DNA from: Undibacterium pigrum
Lineage (GTDB): Bacteria; Pseudomonadota; Gammaproteobacteria; Burkholderiales; Burkholderiaceae_D
NCBI RefSeq assembly: GCF_003201815.1
Contig: NZ_QJKB01000004.1
Location: 186,001 to 250,000 of the forward strand
Length of the DNA: 64,000 nt
Reading direction: 5' to 3'
Made by a program: the position numbers and the translations under genes. The notes beneath the pieces are model-generated. The model was not told the origin of the DNA. It ran no database searches and was given only the letters and a program-made list of their open reading frames with translations. This document shows, piece by piece, positions 50,545 through 59,598 of this stretch (within the stretch, counting starts at the first letter, position 1; each line of letters starts with the position of its first letter).

Positions 50545-51819
50545 ATGGCTGACCTCTCGATTAATTTTGCTGGTATCAAGGCACCCAATCCTTTCTGGCT
50601 GGCTTCTGCACCACCGACCGACAAGGCCTATAACGTTATCCGCGCTTTTGAAGCAGGCTGGGGCGGCGTGGTCTGGAAAACCCTGGGTGAAGATCCGCCA
50701 CCGGTCAATGTCTCTTCACGTTATTCCGCCCACTTTGGCAAGAACCGCGAAGTCATCGGCTTCAACAACATAGAACTGATCACCGACCGCAGCCTGGAAA
50801 TCAACCTGCGCGAAATCACCCAGGTCAAAAAAGACTGGCCAGACCGCGCCATGATCGTGTCGCTGATGTACCCCTGCGAAGAAGAAAGCTGGGCACGCAT
50901 CCTGCCATTGGTAGAAGCGACGGGCGCAGACGGCATAGAACTCAATTTCGGCTGCCCGCACGGCATGCCAGAACGCGGCATGGGCGCAGCCGTAGGGCAG
51001 GTACCAGAATATGTGGAGATGATCACACGCTGGTGCAAAAAATATTGCTCGTTGCCTGTCATCGTCAAGCTCACACCCAACATCACCGATGTGCGCGTAC
51101 CAGCCCGCGCTGCCTTCAATGGCGGTGCCGATGCAGTATCTCTGATCAATACCATCAACTCCATCACGTCGATAGACCTTGACCAGATGATCGCCCGCCC
51201 CATCGTCGGTACGCAAAGCACGCATGGTGGTTATTGCGGCAGCGCAGTCAAGCCTATCGCTTTGAACATGGTGGCAGAGATCGCCCGTGACCCGGCCACC
51301 AAGGGCCTGCCCATCTCAGGCATAGGCGGCATCGGCAACTGGCGTGATGCAGCAGAGTTCCTGGCGCTGGGTGCAGGCTCGGTGCAGGTATGTACCGCTG
51401 CCATGTTGCACGGTTTCCGCATCGTCAAGGAAATGACAGACGGCCTGTCACGCTGGATGGACGAAAAAGGCTATGAACGCATCAGTGACTTTGCCGGTAA
51501 AGCCGTCGCCAATACGACAGACTGGAAATACCTGGACATGAATTATGCCGTCATTGCCGAGATCGACCAGGACAAATGCATACAATGCGGCCGCTGCTAC
51601 ATCGCCTGTGAAGACACTTCGCACCAGTCGATTGCGCAGTTGATTGCAGACAACGGCACCCGCAAATACGAAGTCATCAAGGAAGAATGCGTAGGCTGCA
51701 ACCTTTGCCAGATCACCTGCCCGGTAGAACAGTGCATCACCATGGTGCCCCAGGCAACTGGCAAGCCATATATGAACTGGACGCAAGACCCACGCAACCC
51801 GCGTGCGGTGTTGAAATAG
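50545..51819 (+). CDS. preA: Dihydropyrimidine dehydrogenase (NAD) subunit PreA
   Basis: The 424-residue protein has a dihydroorotate-dehydrogenase-like FMN barrel (residues ~1-300: LSINFAGIKAPNPFWLASAPPTDKAYN in pieces, ELNFGCPHGMPERGMGAAVGQ containing the active-site Cys, ISGIGGIGNWRDAAEFLALGAG). A ferredoxin tail follows with two [4Fe-4S] motifs (CIQCGRCYIACED and CVGCNLCQITCP). With PreT it forms uracil/thymine:NAD reductase. Separated from the NCS1 transporter by a ~280-bp repeat element. Confidence 0.96.
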   Translation: MADLSINFAGIKAPNPFWLASAPPTDKAYNVIRAFEAGWGGVVWKTLGEDPPPVNVSSRYSAHFGKNREVIGFNNIELITDRSLEINLREITQVKKDWPDRAMIVSLMYPCEEESWARILPLVEATGADGIELNFGCPHGMPERGMGAAVGQVPEYVEMITRWCKKYCSLPVIVKLTPNITDVRVPARAAFNGGADAVSLINTINSITSIDLDQMIARPIVGTQSTHGGYCGSAVKPIALNMVAEIARDPATKGLPISGIGGIGNWRDAAEFLALGAGSVQVCTAAMLHGFRIVKEMTDGLSRWMDEKGYERISDFAGKAVANTTDWKYLDMNYAVIAEIDQDKCIQCGRCYIACEDTSHQSIAQLIADNGTRKYEVIKEECVGCNLCQITCPVEQCITMVPQATGKPYMNWTQDPRNPRAVLK

Positions 51820-51823
51820 GTTT

Positions 51824-52103
51824 AAAACCACTCACCACAGAGGCACAGAGACACAGAGAAAGCACTGAGAAATGCAAGAGAATTCAAGACAGCATTGGGC
51901 GCTTGGCTCTTATTGAATTTCTAAGTGTTGTTAGATGTTGATGTTGGAACGAAGTTTGCTATAAATCTGCTATAAAGTAGATATATAAAGATCATTCAGT
52001 ATCTGAGTATTGATACACAGAGAGGTGCAAGAGAATTACATGGTTTTCTTCATGTTCTTCTCTGTGAACCCTCTGTGTCTCTGTGCCTCTGTGTTGAGAG
52101 GTC
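51824..52103. repeat. MITE-like element with CACAGAGG terminal inverted repeats
   Basis: The left end (accacagaggcacagagacacagag region, 51835-51859) is complementary to the right end (52061-52091): CACAGAGG, CACAGAGACACAGAG and flanks are shared. The ~230-bp interior has no coding frame. GCAAGAGAATT occurs twice as a direct repeat inside (near 51874 and 52026). It fills the preA-NCS1 transporter gap. Similar CACAGAGGCACAGAG ends are seen in non-autonomous elements of many bacteria, from general recollection. Confidence 0.75.
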
Positions 52104-52148
52104 TTGAATGTATCGCTAATTCACTTGCTGACACCTAATGGAGAGTAT

Positions 52149-53597
52149 ATGCAGACACAAAGCGGGCAACTTTGGAATGAAGATTTAGCACCTACTTCAG
52201 AAGCACAGCGCACTTGGCGCTGGTATCACTTTGCCGCTTTGTGGGTCGGCATGGTCATGTGTATCCCGGCCTATACTCTGGCGGCAAGCCTGATCGAAGG
52301 TGGCATGTCGGGTTATCAGGCGGTGGTGACCGTGTTTATTGCCAATGCCATTGTGCTTGTCCCCATGTTGCTGATAGGCCATGCCGGTGCCAAATATGGT
52401 ATTCCTTATGCGGTGCTGGCACGCACTTCCTTTGGTGTGCGCGGTGCACGTTTGCCTGCCCTCATGCGTGCCATCGTCGCCTGCGGCTGGTATGGCATAC
52501 AAACTTGGTTTGGTGGGCAAATGATTTATACCCTGGGTGGGGTCATGATCGGCCATCCTCTGGGTGGCGACAATATCGCTGGCCTGGGCATCAATGCCGC
52601 GCAGTTGATTTGTTTCCTGATTTTCTGGGCCATACAATTCTGGTATATCTTCCACGGCATGGAATCCATACGCAAGCTGGAAACCTATACCGCTCCTTTG
52701 AAGATTGTCATCTGCTTCGTCTTGCTGGGCTGGGTCTATAACAAGGCGGGCGGCTTTGGCCCTTTACTTGATCAACCTTCCCAATTTGTTGAGGGAGGTA
52801 AAAAAGCCGGGCAGTTCTGGAGCACCTTCTGGCCTTCACTGACAGCCATGGTCGGCTTCTGGGCTACCCTGGCCTTGAACATCCCTGACTTTACCCGTTT
52901 CGCCAAATCACAAAAAGACCAGATACTCGGCCAGACCATAGGCTTGCCTGCACCCATGGGCTTGCTGGCGCTGCTGGCCGTGATCGTCACTTCTGCAACC
53001 GTGGTTTTGTACGGCAAAGCCCTGTGGGACCCAGTAGACCTCGCCAGCCGCATGACGGGCATTGCCGTATTGATCGCCTTGCTGATCTTGCTGATAGACA
53101 CGGTATCCGTCAACCTGGCCGCCAACCTTGTTGGCCCGGCATATGATTTCTCAGCCCTGAACCCCAAGCTGATCTCGTATAAGACCGGTGGCTATATCAC
53201 CGCATCCATCGCCCTCATCATGATGCCGTGGAAGATTTTGGAATCCACTCAGGGCTATATCTTTACCTGGCTGATCGGCTATTCCGCCTTGCTTGGCCCC
53301 ATCGCCGGTATTTTGATCATTGATTATTACTTCATCCGCAAGACAGAAATTGATGTCGCAGCCCTGTACCAGGATGAAGGCAAGTACAGCTATAAAAATG
53401 GTTGGAACATGGCAGCCGTGATCGCTTTTGTGATCGGCGTCTTGCCGAATATCCCGGGTTTTTTGAATGCGGCTTTCCCTGCCAGTTTCCCGGCTATTCC
53501 AGAAGTATTAAAAACCATCTACACCTACGCCTGGTTCGTCGGCCTCGCCTTGTCCGGTGTCGTGTATATGGGTTTGATGAGTGGTAAGAAGGTTTGA
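52149..53597 (+). CDS. NCS1-family nucleobase:cation symporter
   Basis: ATG 52149 (MQTQSGQLWNEDLAP) is preferred: GGAGAG sits 5-8 bases upstream and relatives start there. The ~482-residue protein has 12 hydrophobic segments and the NCS1 patterns (FAALWVGMVMCIPAYTLAASLIEGGMS, ARTSFGVRGARLPALMRAIVACGWYGIQTW, in parts). In this cluster it would import uracil, thymine or hydantoin-type compounds with Na+ or H+. Located between preA and dihydropyrimidinase. Confidence 0.93.
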   Translation: MQTQSGQLWNEDLAPTSEAQRTWRWYHFAALWVGMVMCIPAYTLAASLIEGGMSGYQAVVTVFIANAIVLVPMLLIGHAGAKYGIPYAVLARTSFGVRGARLPALMRAIVACGWYGIQTWFGGQMIYTLGGVMIGHPLGGDNIAGLGINAAQLICFLIFWAIQFWYIFHGMESIRKLETYTAPLKIVICFVLLGWVYNKAGGFGPLLDQPSQFVEGGKKAGQFWSTFWPSLTAMVGFWATLALNIPDFTRFAKSQKDQILGQTIGLPAPMGLLALLAVIVTSATVVLYGKALWDPVDLASRMTGIAVLIALLILLIDTVSVNLAANLVGPAYDFSALNPKLISYKTGGYITASIALIMMPWKILESTQGYIFTWLIGYSALLGPIAGILIIDYYFIRKTEIDVAALYQDEGKYSYKNGWNMAAVIAFVIGVLPNIPGFLNAAFPASFPAIPEVLKTIYTYAWFVGLALSGVVYMGLMSGKKV

Positions 53598-53636
53598 ATT
53601 TTGAATGTGCGAAATCACGGAGTAGGTGTTGACGAT

Positions 53637-53736
53637 GTAGGTTGGGCTACGCTTCACCAGCCCAACACTGGGCCTGAAATAACGTATACGTTTTTGAAAG
53701 CCGAGTGTTGGGCAGATAAAGCGATGCCCAACCTGC
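53637..53736. repeat. GTAGGTTGGGC palindromic repeat
   Basis: A ~100-bp element whose first 33 bases and last 33 bases are inverted copies (27 of 33 match): GTAGGTTGGGC with AGCCCAACACT at one end and AGTGTTGGGC with GCCCAACCTGC at the other. It lies between the transporter and dihydropyrimidinase genes. Frames inside it look non-coding. Elements starting with this sequence are common intergenic repeats in many bacteria. Confidence 0.75.
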
Positions 53737-53770
53737 GAGAAACGACCCCTGTGATTTACACACCCAATGA

Positions 53771-55201
<1,431 letters not shown>

Positions 55202-55224
55202 GAGATTATCAAGAAGGATTTATC

Positions 55225-56469
55225 ATGACTACCGCAAATCTACGCATCAATGGCAATCGCCTCTGGGCCTCATTGATGGAACTCGCACAAATCGGTGCCA
55301 CCCCCAAAGGCGGAGTCAAACGCCTGGCCCTGACTGATCTTGACAAACAGGGCCGTGACCTCGTGGTCTCCTGGGCCAAACAGGCTGGCCTCACCGTCAC
55401 CATAGACCAGATAGGCAATGTCTTCATGCGCAGGGCAGGCAAGAACCCGGCACTGCCACCCATCATGTCCGGCAGCCATATCGACACCCAGCCCACAGGC
55501 GGCAAGTTCGACGGCAACTACGGCGTGCTGGCCGCACTCGAAGTCGTGCGCACCCTGAATGACCACAACATAGAAACCGAAGCACCAATCGAAGTCGCCT
55601 TCTGGACCAATGAAGAAGGCTCACGCTTCGTCCCCGTCATGATGGGTTCAGGCGTATTCTGCGGCGCATTCACACTTGAACACGCCTATGCAGCCAAAGA
55701 CACCGAAGGCAAAACCGTAGGCGATGAACTGGAACGCATAGGCTACAAAGGTACAGAAGTACCAGGGCAGCACCCCATCGGTGCCTACTTCGAAACCCAC
55801 ATAGAACAAGGCCCGGTGCTGGAAGATGCCGACAAGGTCATCGGCGTCGTCCCCGGTGTGCTTGGCCTCTCATGGTACGACTGCGTCGTCACCGGCATGG
55901 AAGCCCACGCCGGCCCCACACCCATGGCCCTGCGCAAAGACGCCCTGCAAATCTCTACCAAAATCATGCAGGAAGTCGTTAACATCGGCAACCGCTACCC
56001 ACCCTATGGTCGTGGCACGGTAGGCATGGTGCAGGTTTTCCCTAACAGTCGCAACGTCATCCCCGGCGAAGTCAAATTCAGCATAGACCTGCGCAATGTA
56101 TCGTCCGAATTGCTCGACACCATGCACAATGAAATCCTCGCCTTCGTCGATAAAACCAGCAAGGACAGCGGCCTGAACATCAGCGTAGAACGCGTCTCCT
56201 ACTACCCCCCATGCCCCTTCCACCCAGACTGCGTCAACGCCGTACGCGAAGCCACCGCCACCCTGGGCTACAGCACCATGGACGTAGTCTCCGGCGCAGG
56301 CCACGATGCCATCTACACCGCCAGACTGGCCCCCTCCGGCATGATCTTCGTGCCCTGCAAGGATGGCATCAGCCACAATGAAATTGAAGATGCGAAATCA
56401 GAACACCTGGAGGCGGGGTGTAATGTGTTGTTGCATGCGATGCTGGGGAGGGCTGGGGTGGTGGGGTAA
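55225..56469 (+). CDS. M20-family N-carbamoyl amino acid amidohydrolase (beta-ureidopropionase-like)
   Basis: The 414-residue protein is the HyuC/AmaB/AllC type: catalytic-domain motifs GSHIDTQPTGGKFDGNYGVL, TNEEGSRF, a DUF-free dimerisation lobe (~210-325), and SGAGHDAIYTARLAPSGMIFVPC with the last metal-binding region. In context it removes the carbamoyl group from N-carbamoyl-beta-alanine, giving beta-alanine, CO2 and ammonia. The last codons are GC-rich and Gly/Val-coding (LGRAGVVG). A decayed copy of its last ~150 bp is at 59320-59475. Confidence 0.93.
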   Translation: MTTANLRINGNRLWASLMELAQIGATPKGGVKRLALTDLDKQGRDLVVSWAKQAGLTVTIDQIGNVFMRRAGKNPALPPIMSGSHIDTQPTGGKFDGNYGVLAALEVVRTLNDHNIETEAPIEVAFWTNEEGSRFVPVMMGSGVFCGAFTLEHAYAAKDTEGKTVGDELERIGYKGTEVPGQHPIGAYFETHIEQGPVLEDADKVIGVVPGVLGLSWYDCVVTGMEAHAGPTPMALRKDALQISTKIMQEVVNIGNRYPPYGRGTVGMVQVFPNSRNVIPGEVKFSIDLRNVSSELLDTMHNEILAFVDKTSKDSGLNISVERVSYYPPCPFHPDCVNAVREATATLGYSTMDVVSGAGHDAIYTARLAPSGMIFVPCKDGISHNEIEDAKSEHLEAGCNVLLHAMLGRAGVVG

Positions 56470-56707
56470 TTTATTTTACTTAAACAGATTTTGCTAAATT
56501 CCTGATTTATCAAAAGTGTCTGCTGCATTTTTTTTGATCGAGGAATTCGTATGAATTTAACATTATTTTTGAATTCCTCTCTTGTGATGATCTTTATTTC
56601 ACGGTATTAATAAATAAATATTTATTTTTGATACGGCTTGATCTTCAGAATATGAATATATTTTGTGTAGTATGGGTAACTATTTCAATTCTGGATGATT
56701 AGTGAGT

Positions 56708-57268
56708 ATGAAGACTAAATTACTGTTAGTAGCAATGCTTCTCTGTCTTGGCGCCTGCGATAGCACAACTTTTGATACTGCCATGCGAAGGGCAGTTCGT
56801 GAAAAACTCAAAGACCCCGATTCGGCGAAATGGGGAGAATCATATGTCTACAAAAATCGCGCCTGCCTTGAAGTCAACTCCAAAAATTCCTTTGGCGGTT
56901 ATGCAGGGAAGCAGGTTGCCTGGTTAAGAACATTTGATTCTGGAACAAGCTGGTATGTCAATAAAATTGAGGAAGCCGAGTGCTTCGAAGCACCAGTAAA
57001 GAAACTTGCTGAGAATGATGAGGCTGAAAAAGTGGCTGAGGAAAAGGTGCTGGAAATACTTAAATCAAAAGCTTATAAAATCACCGCTCAAGAACTATCA
57101 ATGCTGGACAAAAATAGCCCATCAACCGATAAATGTCTGTTACAAGCACAAGACGCACTGACTTCAAAGAGGCTGGCTATTCAGGCAAACGAAGTAGAAA
57201 GGTTTGCATGGGAAATGGAATATGAAAATAAGATAAAGCTTGTCATTTCTGGTGATTGTAAAAGTTAA
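56708..57268 (+). CDS. Small lipoprotein, unknown function
   Basis: ATG 56708 (MKTKLLLVAMLLCLGAC) gives an excellent lipobox LGAC (Cys17); GTG 56702 is upstream in frame. The mature domain has REKLKDPDSAKWGESYVYKNRACLEVNSKNSFGGYAG in pieces, a fold seen in many small phage- or island-associated proteobacterial lipoproteins. The rest is Glu/Lys-rich and helical (AENDEAEKVAEEKVLEILK), then CLLQAQDAL. I do not know its function. Base composition is lower in GC than the pyrimidine genes, suggesting transfer. Its promoter region is AT-rich, and a 45-bp hairpin terminator lies 135 bp after the stop. Confidence 0.7.
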   Translation: MKTKLLLVAMLLCLGACDSTTFDTAMRRAVREKLKDPDSAKWGESYVYKNRACLEVNSKNSFGGYAGKQVAWLRTFDSGTSWYVNKIEEAECFEAPVKKLAENDEAEKVAEEKVLEILKSKAYKITAQELSMLDKNSPSTDKCLLQAQDALTSKRLAIQANEVERFAWEMEYENKIKLVISGDCKS

Positions 57269-57402
57269 TGATAGTGCAGGCAGAACTTGCTTGAATGTTT
57301 AACCAAGTACAGATCGTTCATCATTGCTGAGTATGCAAAGTTGGGGGACGGCTGTAGTGGTGAAGTATTACATCTGAAGTGATTTATGCAGGATTTGAAA
57401 CT

Positions 57403-57447
57403 ATGCTCGCTACAAAACTGGAAGATCTTAGATCTGAACCAGTTTTA
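57403..57447. terminator. Large hairpin terminator between convergent genes
   Basis: ATGCTCGCT and AGCGAGCAT form the outer stem, AAAACTGG and CCAGTTTT the inner one, joined by a two-base mismatch; the loop contains GATCTTAGATC. A T-rich tract follows on the plus strand. It lies between the lipoprotein and the alpha/beta hydrolase, which converge. Confidence 0.75.
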
Positions 57448-57502
57448 CAGCGAGCATTATTTTTGTGAGTTGCAATGGCGAAAAGTGGAAATTTTTTGCT
57501 AT

Positions 57503-58483
57503 TTAAAGCTCACGCAAAAAATCAATAATCGCTTTATTGACGACCTCAGGTTTTTCTTGTGGCACCCAATGACCACACTCAGGTATCCTTATACAGTCGC
57601 GTAACATAGGTGCCAGTGCAGGCATGTTTGCGATGACCTCTTCCATGCCTGGCATGTTCAAATCCGCATCTGCTTCACCTGCTACATATAGTGCAGGTAC
57701 ATTCACCTGCATTCCCGCCAGTGCAGATTGTAATTCCCAGTTTCTATCCAGATTCCTGTAGAAATTCAAGCCGCCGCGAAAGCCACTGATGGCATACGCT
57801 TTAACATATTCATCCAGATCAGCTTGTGAAAGCCATGTCGGTAAATCCAGAGGTAAAGGCAGTGATGCAAGCAAGCCTTTGGCACGCGACACCATGCTGA
57901 AGGGATTAGCTGCGGCCTGGCCTTGCTCATCACTTCCTGCTGTAGCGGATGCTGCGCAGAGTATTTTGCGTAAGGTGCTTGCGATGTCTTTTTCAAATTC
58001 CTTCTCTGCCACACCTTCATCCTGAAAGTACAGGGTATAAAATAGTTCCCCGGTCGTTTGCGGGAATAATTTTGTAGGTGGCATGGGTGGCTGCCCCATC
58101 AGCGGCACGCCGATTCCAACCACGCCGCGAAAACGGTCGGGTCGCATCAGTGCTGCCTGCCATGCCAGTGTCGCTCCCCAGTCATTTCCAACGATCACGG
58201 CGTCTTTAGCACCAAGAGTATCGAGAAGCCCGACCATATCGCCCACCAGATGCATCAAGGTATATTGATCCACCCTGGCTGGCCTGTCTGATCCACCATA
58301 GCCACGCAAGTCAGGCGCGACAGCATGATATCCGGCAGCCGCCAGTGCCGGAATCTGGTGCCTCCAGGCATAAGAAGTCTCCGGAAAACCGTGGCACAGC
58401 AAAACAAGCGGCCCCTCACCCTGTTCTGCAACATTCATAGTGATGCCGTTCGCTTGCAACTGGCGATATGTCAAGTTAGTCAT
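57503..58483 (-). CDS. Alpha/beta-fold hydrolase (epoxide-hydrolase-like)
   Basis: Start 58483 (MTNLTYRQLQANGI) is preferred; the frame runs to 58558 across promoter DNA. The protein has the hydrolase set: GPLVLLCHGFPETSYAWRHQ (oxyanion HGFP), the nucleophile elbow VGNDWGATLAWQ (Asp), a lid region (~150-240) and the catalytic His in PECGHWVPQEKPEVV. An Asp nucleophile in GNDWGA fits epoxide hydrolases and haloalkane dehalogenases. It is divergent from an Rrf2 regulator and presumably controlled by it. Confidence 0.9.
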   Translation of the reverse strand: MTNLTYRQLQANGITMNVAEQGEGPLVLLCHGFPETSYAWRHQIPALAAAGYHAVAPDLRGYGGSDRPARVDQYTLMHLVGDMVGLLDTLGAKDAVIVGNDWGATLAWQAALMRPDRFRGVVGIGVPLMGQPPMPPTKLFPQTTGELFYTLYFQDEGVAEKEFEKDIASTLRKILCAASATAGSDEQGQAAANPFSMVSRAKGLLASLPLPLDLPTWLSQADLDEYVKAYAISGFRGGLNFYRNLDRNWELQSALAGMQVNVPALYVAGEADADLNMPGMEEVIANMPALAPMLRDCIRIPECGHWVPQEKPEVVNKAIIDFLREL

Positions 58484-58549
58484 AAGCACTTCATAGATGG
58501 TACGCACTGCATTCCCATTCGCGAGGGGAAGCGGTGCAGTAATTTTCTT

Positions 58550-58617
58550 ATATTGCAATGTTTAAAGTTACGATATCATGTAAAAAAATATACTGCAACT
58601 CTATATGTTACGATATC
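58550..58617. promoter_or_regulatory. Tandem 40-bp repeat in hydrolase/Rrf2 promoter
   Basis: ATATTGCAA-N8-GTTACGATATC (end 58577) is followed 40 bp later by ATACTGCAA-N8-GTTACGATATC (end 58617). The 11-bp GTTACGATATC is identical in both. This twin site, spaced about four helical turns, covers the divergent promoters and is a good operator candidate for the Rrf2 protein. Confidence 0.6.
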
Positions 58618-58634
58618 GCATCAAGTTACTGGCA

Positions 58635-59060
58635 ATGGACATAAAGATGAGACTCGATTACCGACTGGCGCGCATGCTACATGTGCTGATACATATCTAT
58701 GGCCGCCAGGGGGCTGCTACCTCAGAAGACATTGCGAGAATGCTCAAAACCAATCCCGTCGTCGTAAGACGCACCATGTCGGGTTTGAGAAATGCCGGCT
58801 ATGTACGCTCCACACAGGGGAGAGGCGGTGGCTGGGAAGTCATTGCGGATCTGAAAAAGCTCAGTGTGCTTGACATCTATCTGGCCCTTGACCGCCCTGC
58901 GATCTACGCCATGGGTGCAGCAGATGATCACCCTGATTGTCCGGTAGAACAGACAGTTACCAGTGTACTTGACCGTACTTTTATGAATGCCGAAAAAGCC
59001 TTGCTTGAAGAATTTGGCAAGCTCATGCTGTCTGATTTTATTCCGGTCAGCAAGACTTAA
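58635..59060 (+). CDS. Rrf2-family transcriptional regulator
   Basis: The Rrf2-type start is MDIKMRLDYRLARMLHVLIH (ATG 58635 or 58647). The winged helix spans ~1-75 (TSEDIARMLKTNPVVVRRTMSGLRNAGYV in pieces, then the GRGGGWEV wing). The expected Fe-S or redox cysteines of IscR/NsrR are nearly absent: only one Cys (DCPVEQ) is visible, so it probably senses something other than an Fe-S cluster, or uses a single Cys. It is divergent from the alpha/beta hydrolase gene and covers a twin-repeat promoter. Confidence 0.88.
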   Translation: MDIKMRLDYRLARMLHVLIHIYGRQGAATSEDIARMLKTNPVVVRRTMSGLRNAGYVRSTQGRGGGWEVIADLKKLSVLDIYLALDRPAIYAMGAADDHPDCPVEQTVTSVLDRTFMNAEKALLEEFGKLMLSDFIPVSKT

Positions 59061-59319
59061 AAAGCCAACTGCGTTCACATGACTCCATTATTGTTGCTCG
59101 ACGCCTGAACAGACGCCGTATGTGAGTTCAGTATGGCCTCCAGTCCTTCGGTGGCTGATAACTGTATAGTCTCCACCGCAGACACCTCAAACATGCGCCT
59201 CCTATGTGAAACGGAGGGGCATGTCTAAGGGGCATGATCAACAGGCCTGATTTATTCAATAGTGATGGCGGCCTGGGCTTGGTTTTAGCCCGTTGCTGCT
59301 TGCCCAGATGTATCCAGTC
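59061..59319. other. Intergenic region downstream of Rrf2 gene
   Basis: No gene seen. A hairpin at 59192-59223 (CATGCGCCTCC against GGAGGGGCATG, 10 of 11) may end the Rrf2 transcript. The region then leads into the amidohydrolase remnant; the junction near 59320 could be an insertion boundary. Confidence 0.4.
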
Positions 59320-59475
59320 GACATTATCTACACAGTCAGACTCGCCGCATCCGCACGATCTTCGTGCCCTGCAAGGATGGTATCAGTCATAATGAAATTG
59401 AAAATGTGAAATCAGAACACCTGGATGCGGGGTGCAATGTGCTGTTGCATGCGATGTTAGGGAGGACTGAGGTGG
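59320..59475 (+). pseudogene. Decayed 3' fragment of an amidohydrolase gene
   Basis: About 155 bp align to the end of the amidohydrolase gene at 56310-56466: ATCTTCGTGCCCTGCAAGGA, ATGAAATTGAA and AAATCAGAACACCTGGA are shared, with only scattered point differences later on. A one-base deletion near 59357 (GCACGATC versus GGCATGATC) shifts the frame, and the copy lacks the start, active site and stop. In the original the protein ends LGRAGVVG; here it runs on as LGRTEVVHF. It is a relic of a second copy or of a duplication of the end of the gene. Confidence 0.85.
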
Positions 59476-59598
59476 TTCATTTCGGTAGCGTTAAATTTTT
59501 CATTTTATCCCAATTAATTTTCATATTTCTCAAAAATTAATTTCGTCAAATCTCTGGAAATTTATTGCGGCATTTAGAAACGAAGTTATTAAATAAAA

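Noticed and set aside
45914..53736. Insertion sequences at the palindromic repeats
   Set aside because: No transposase frame lies in or beside any of them; they are called intergenic repeats or non-autonomous elements only.
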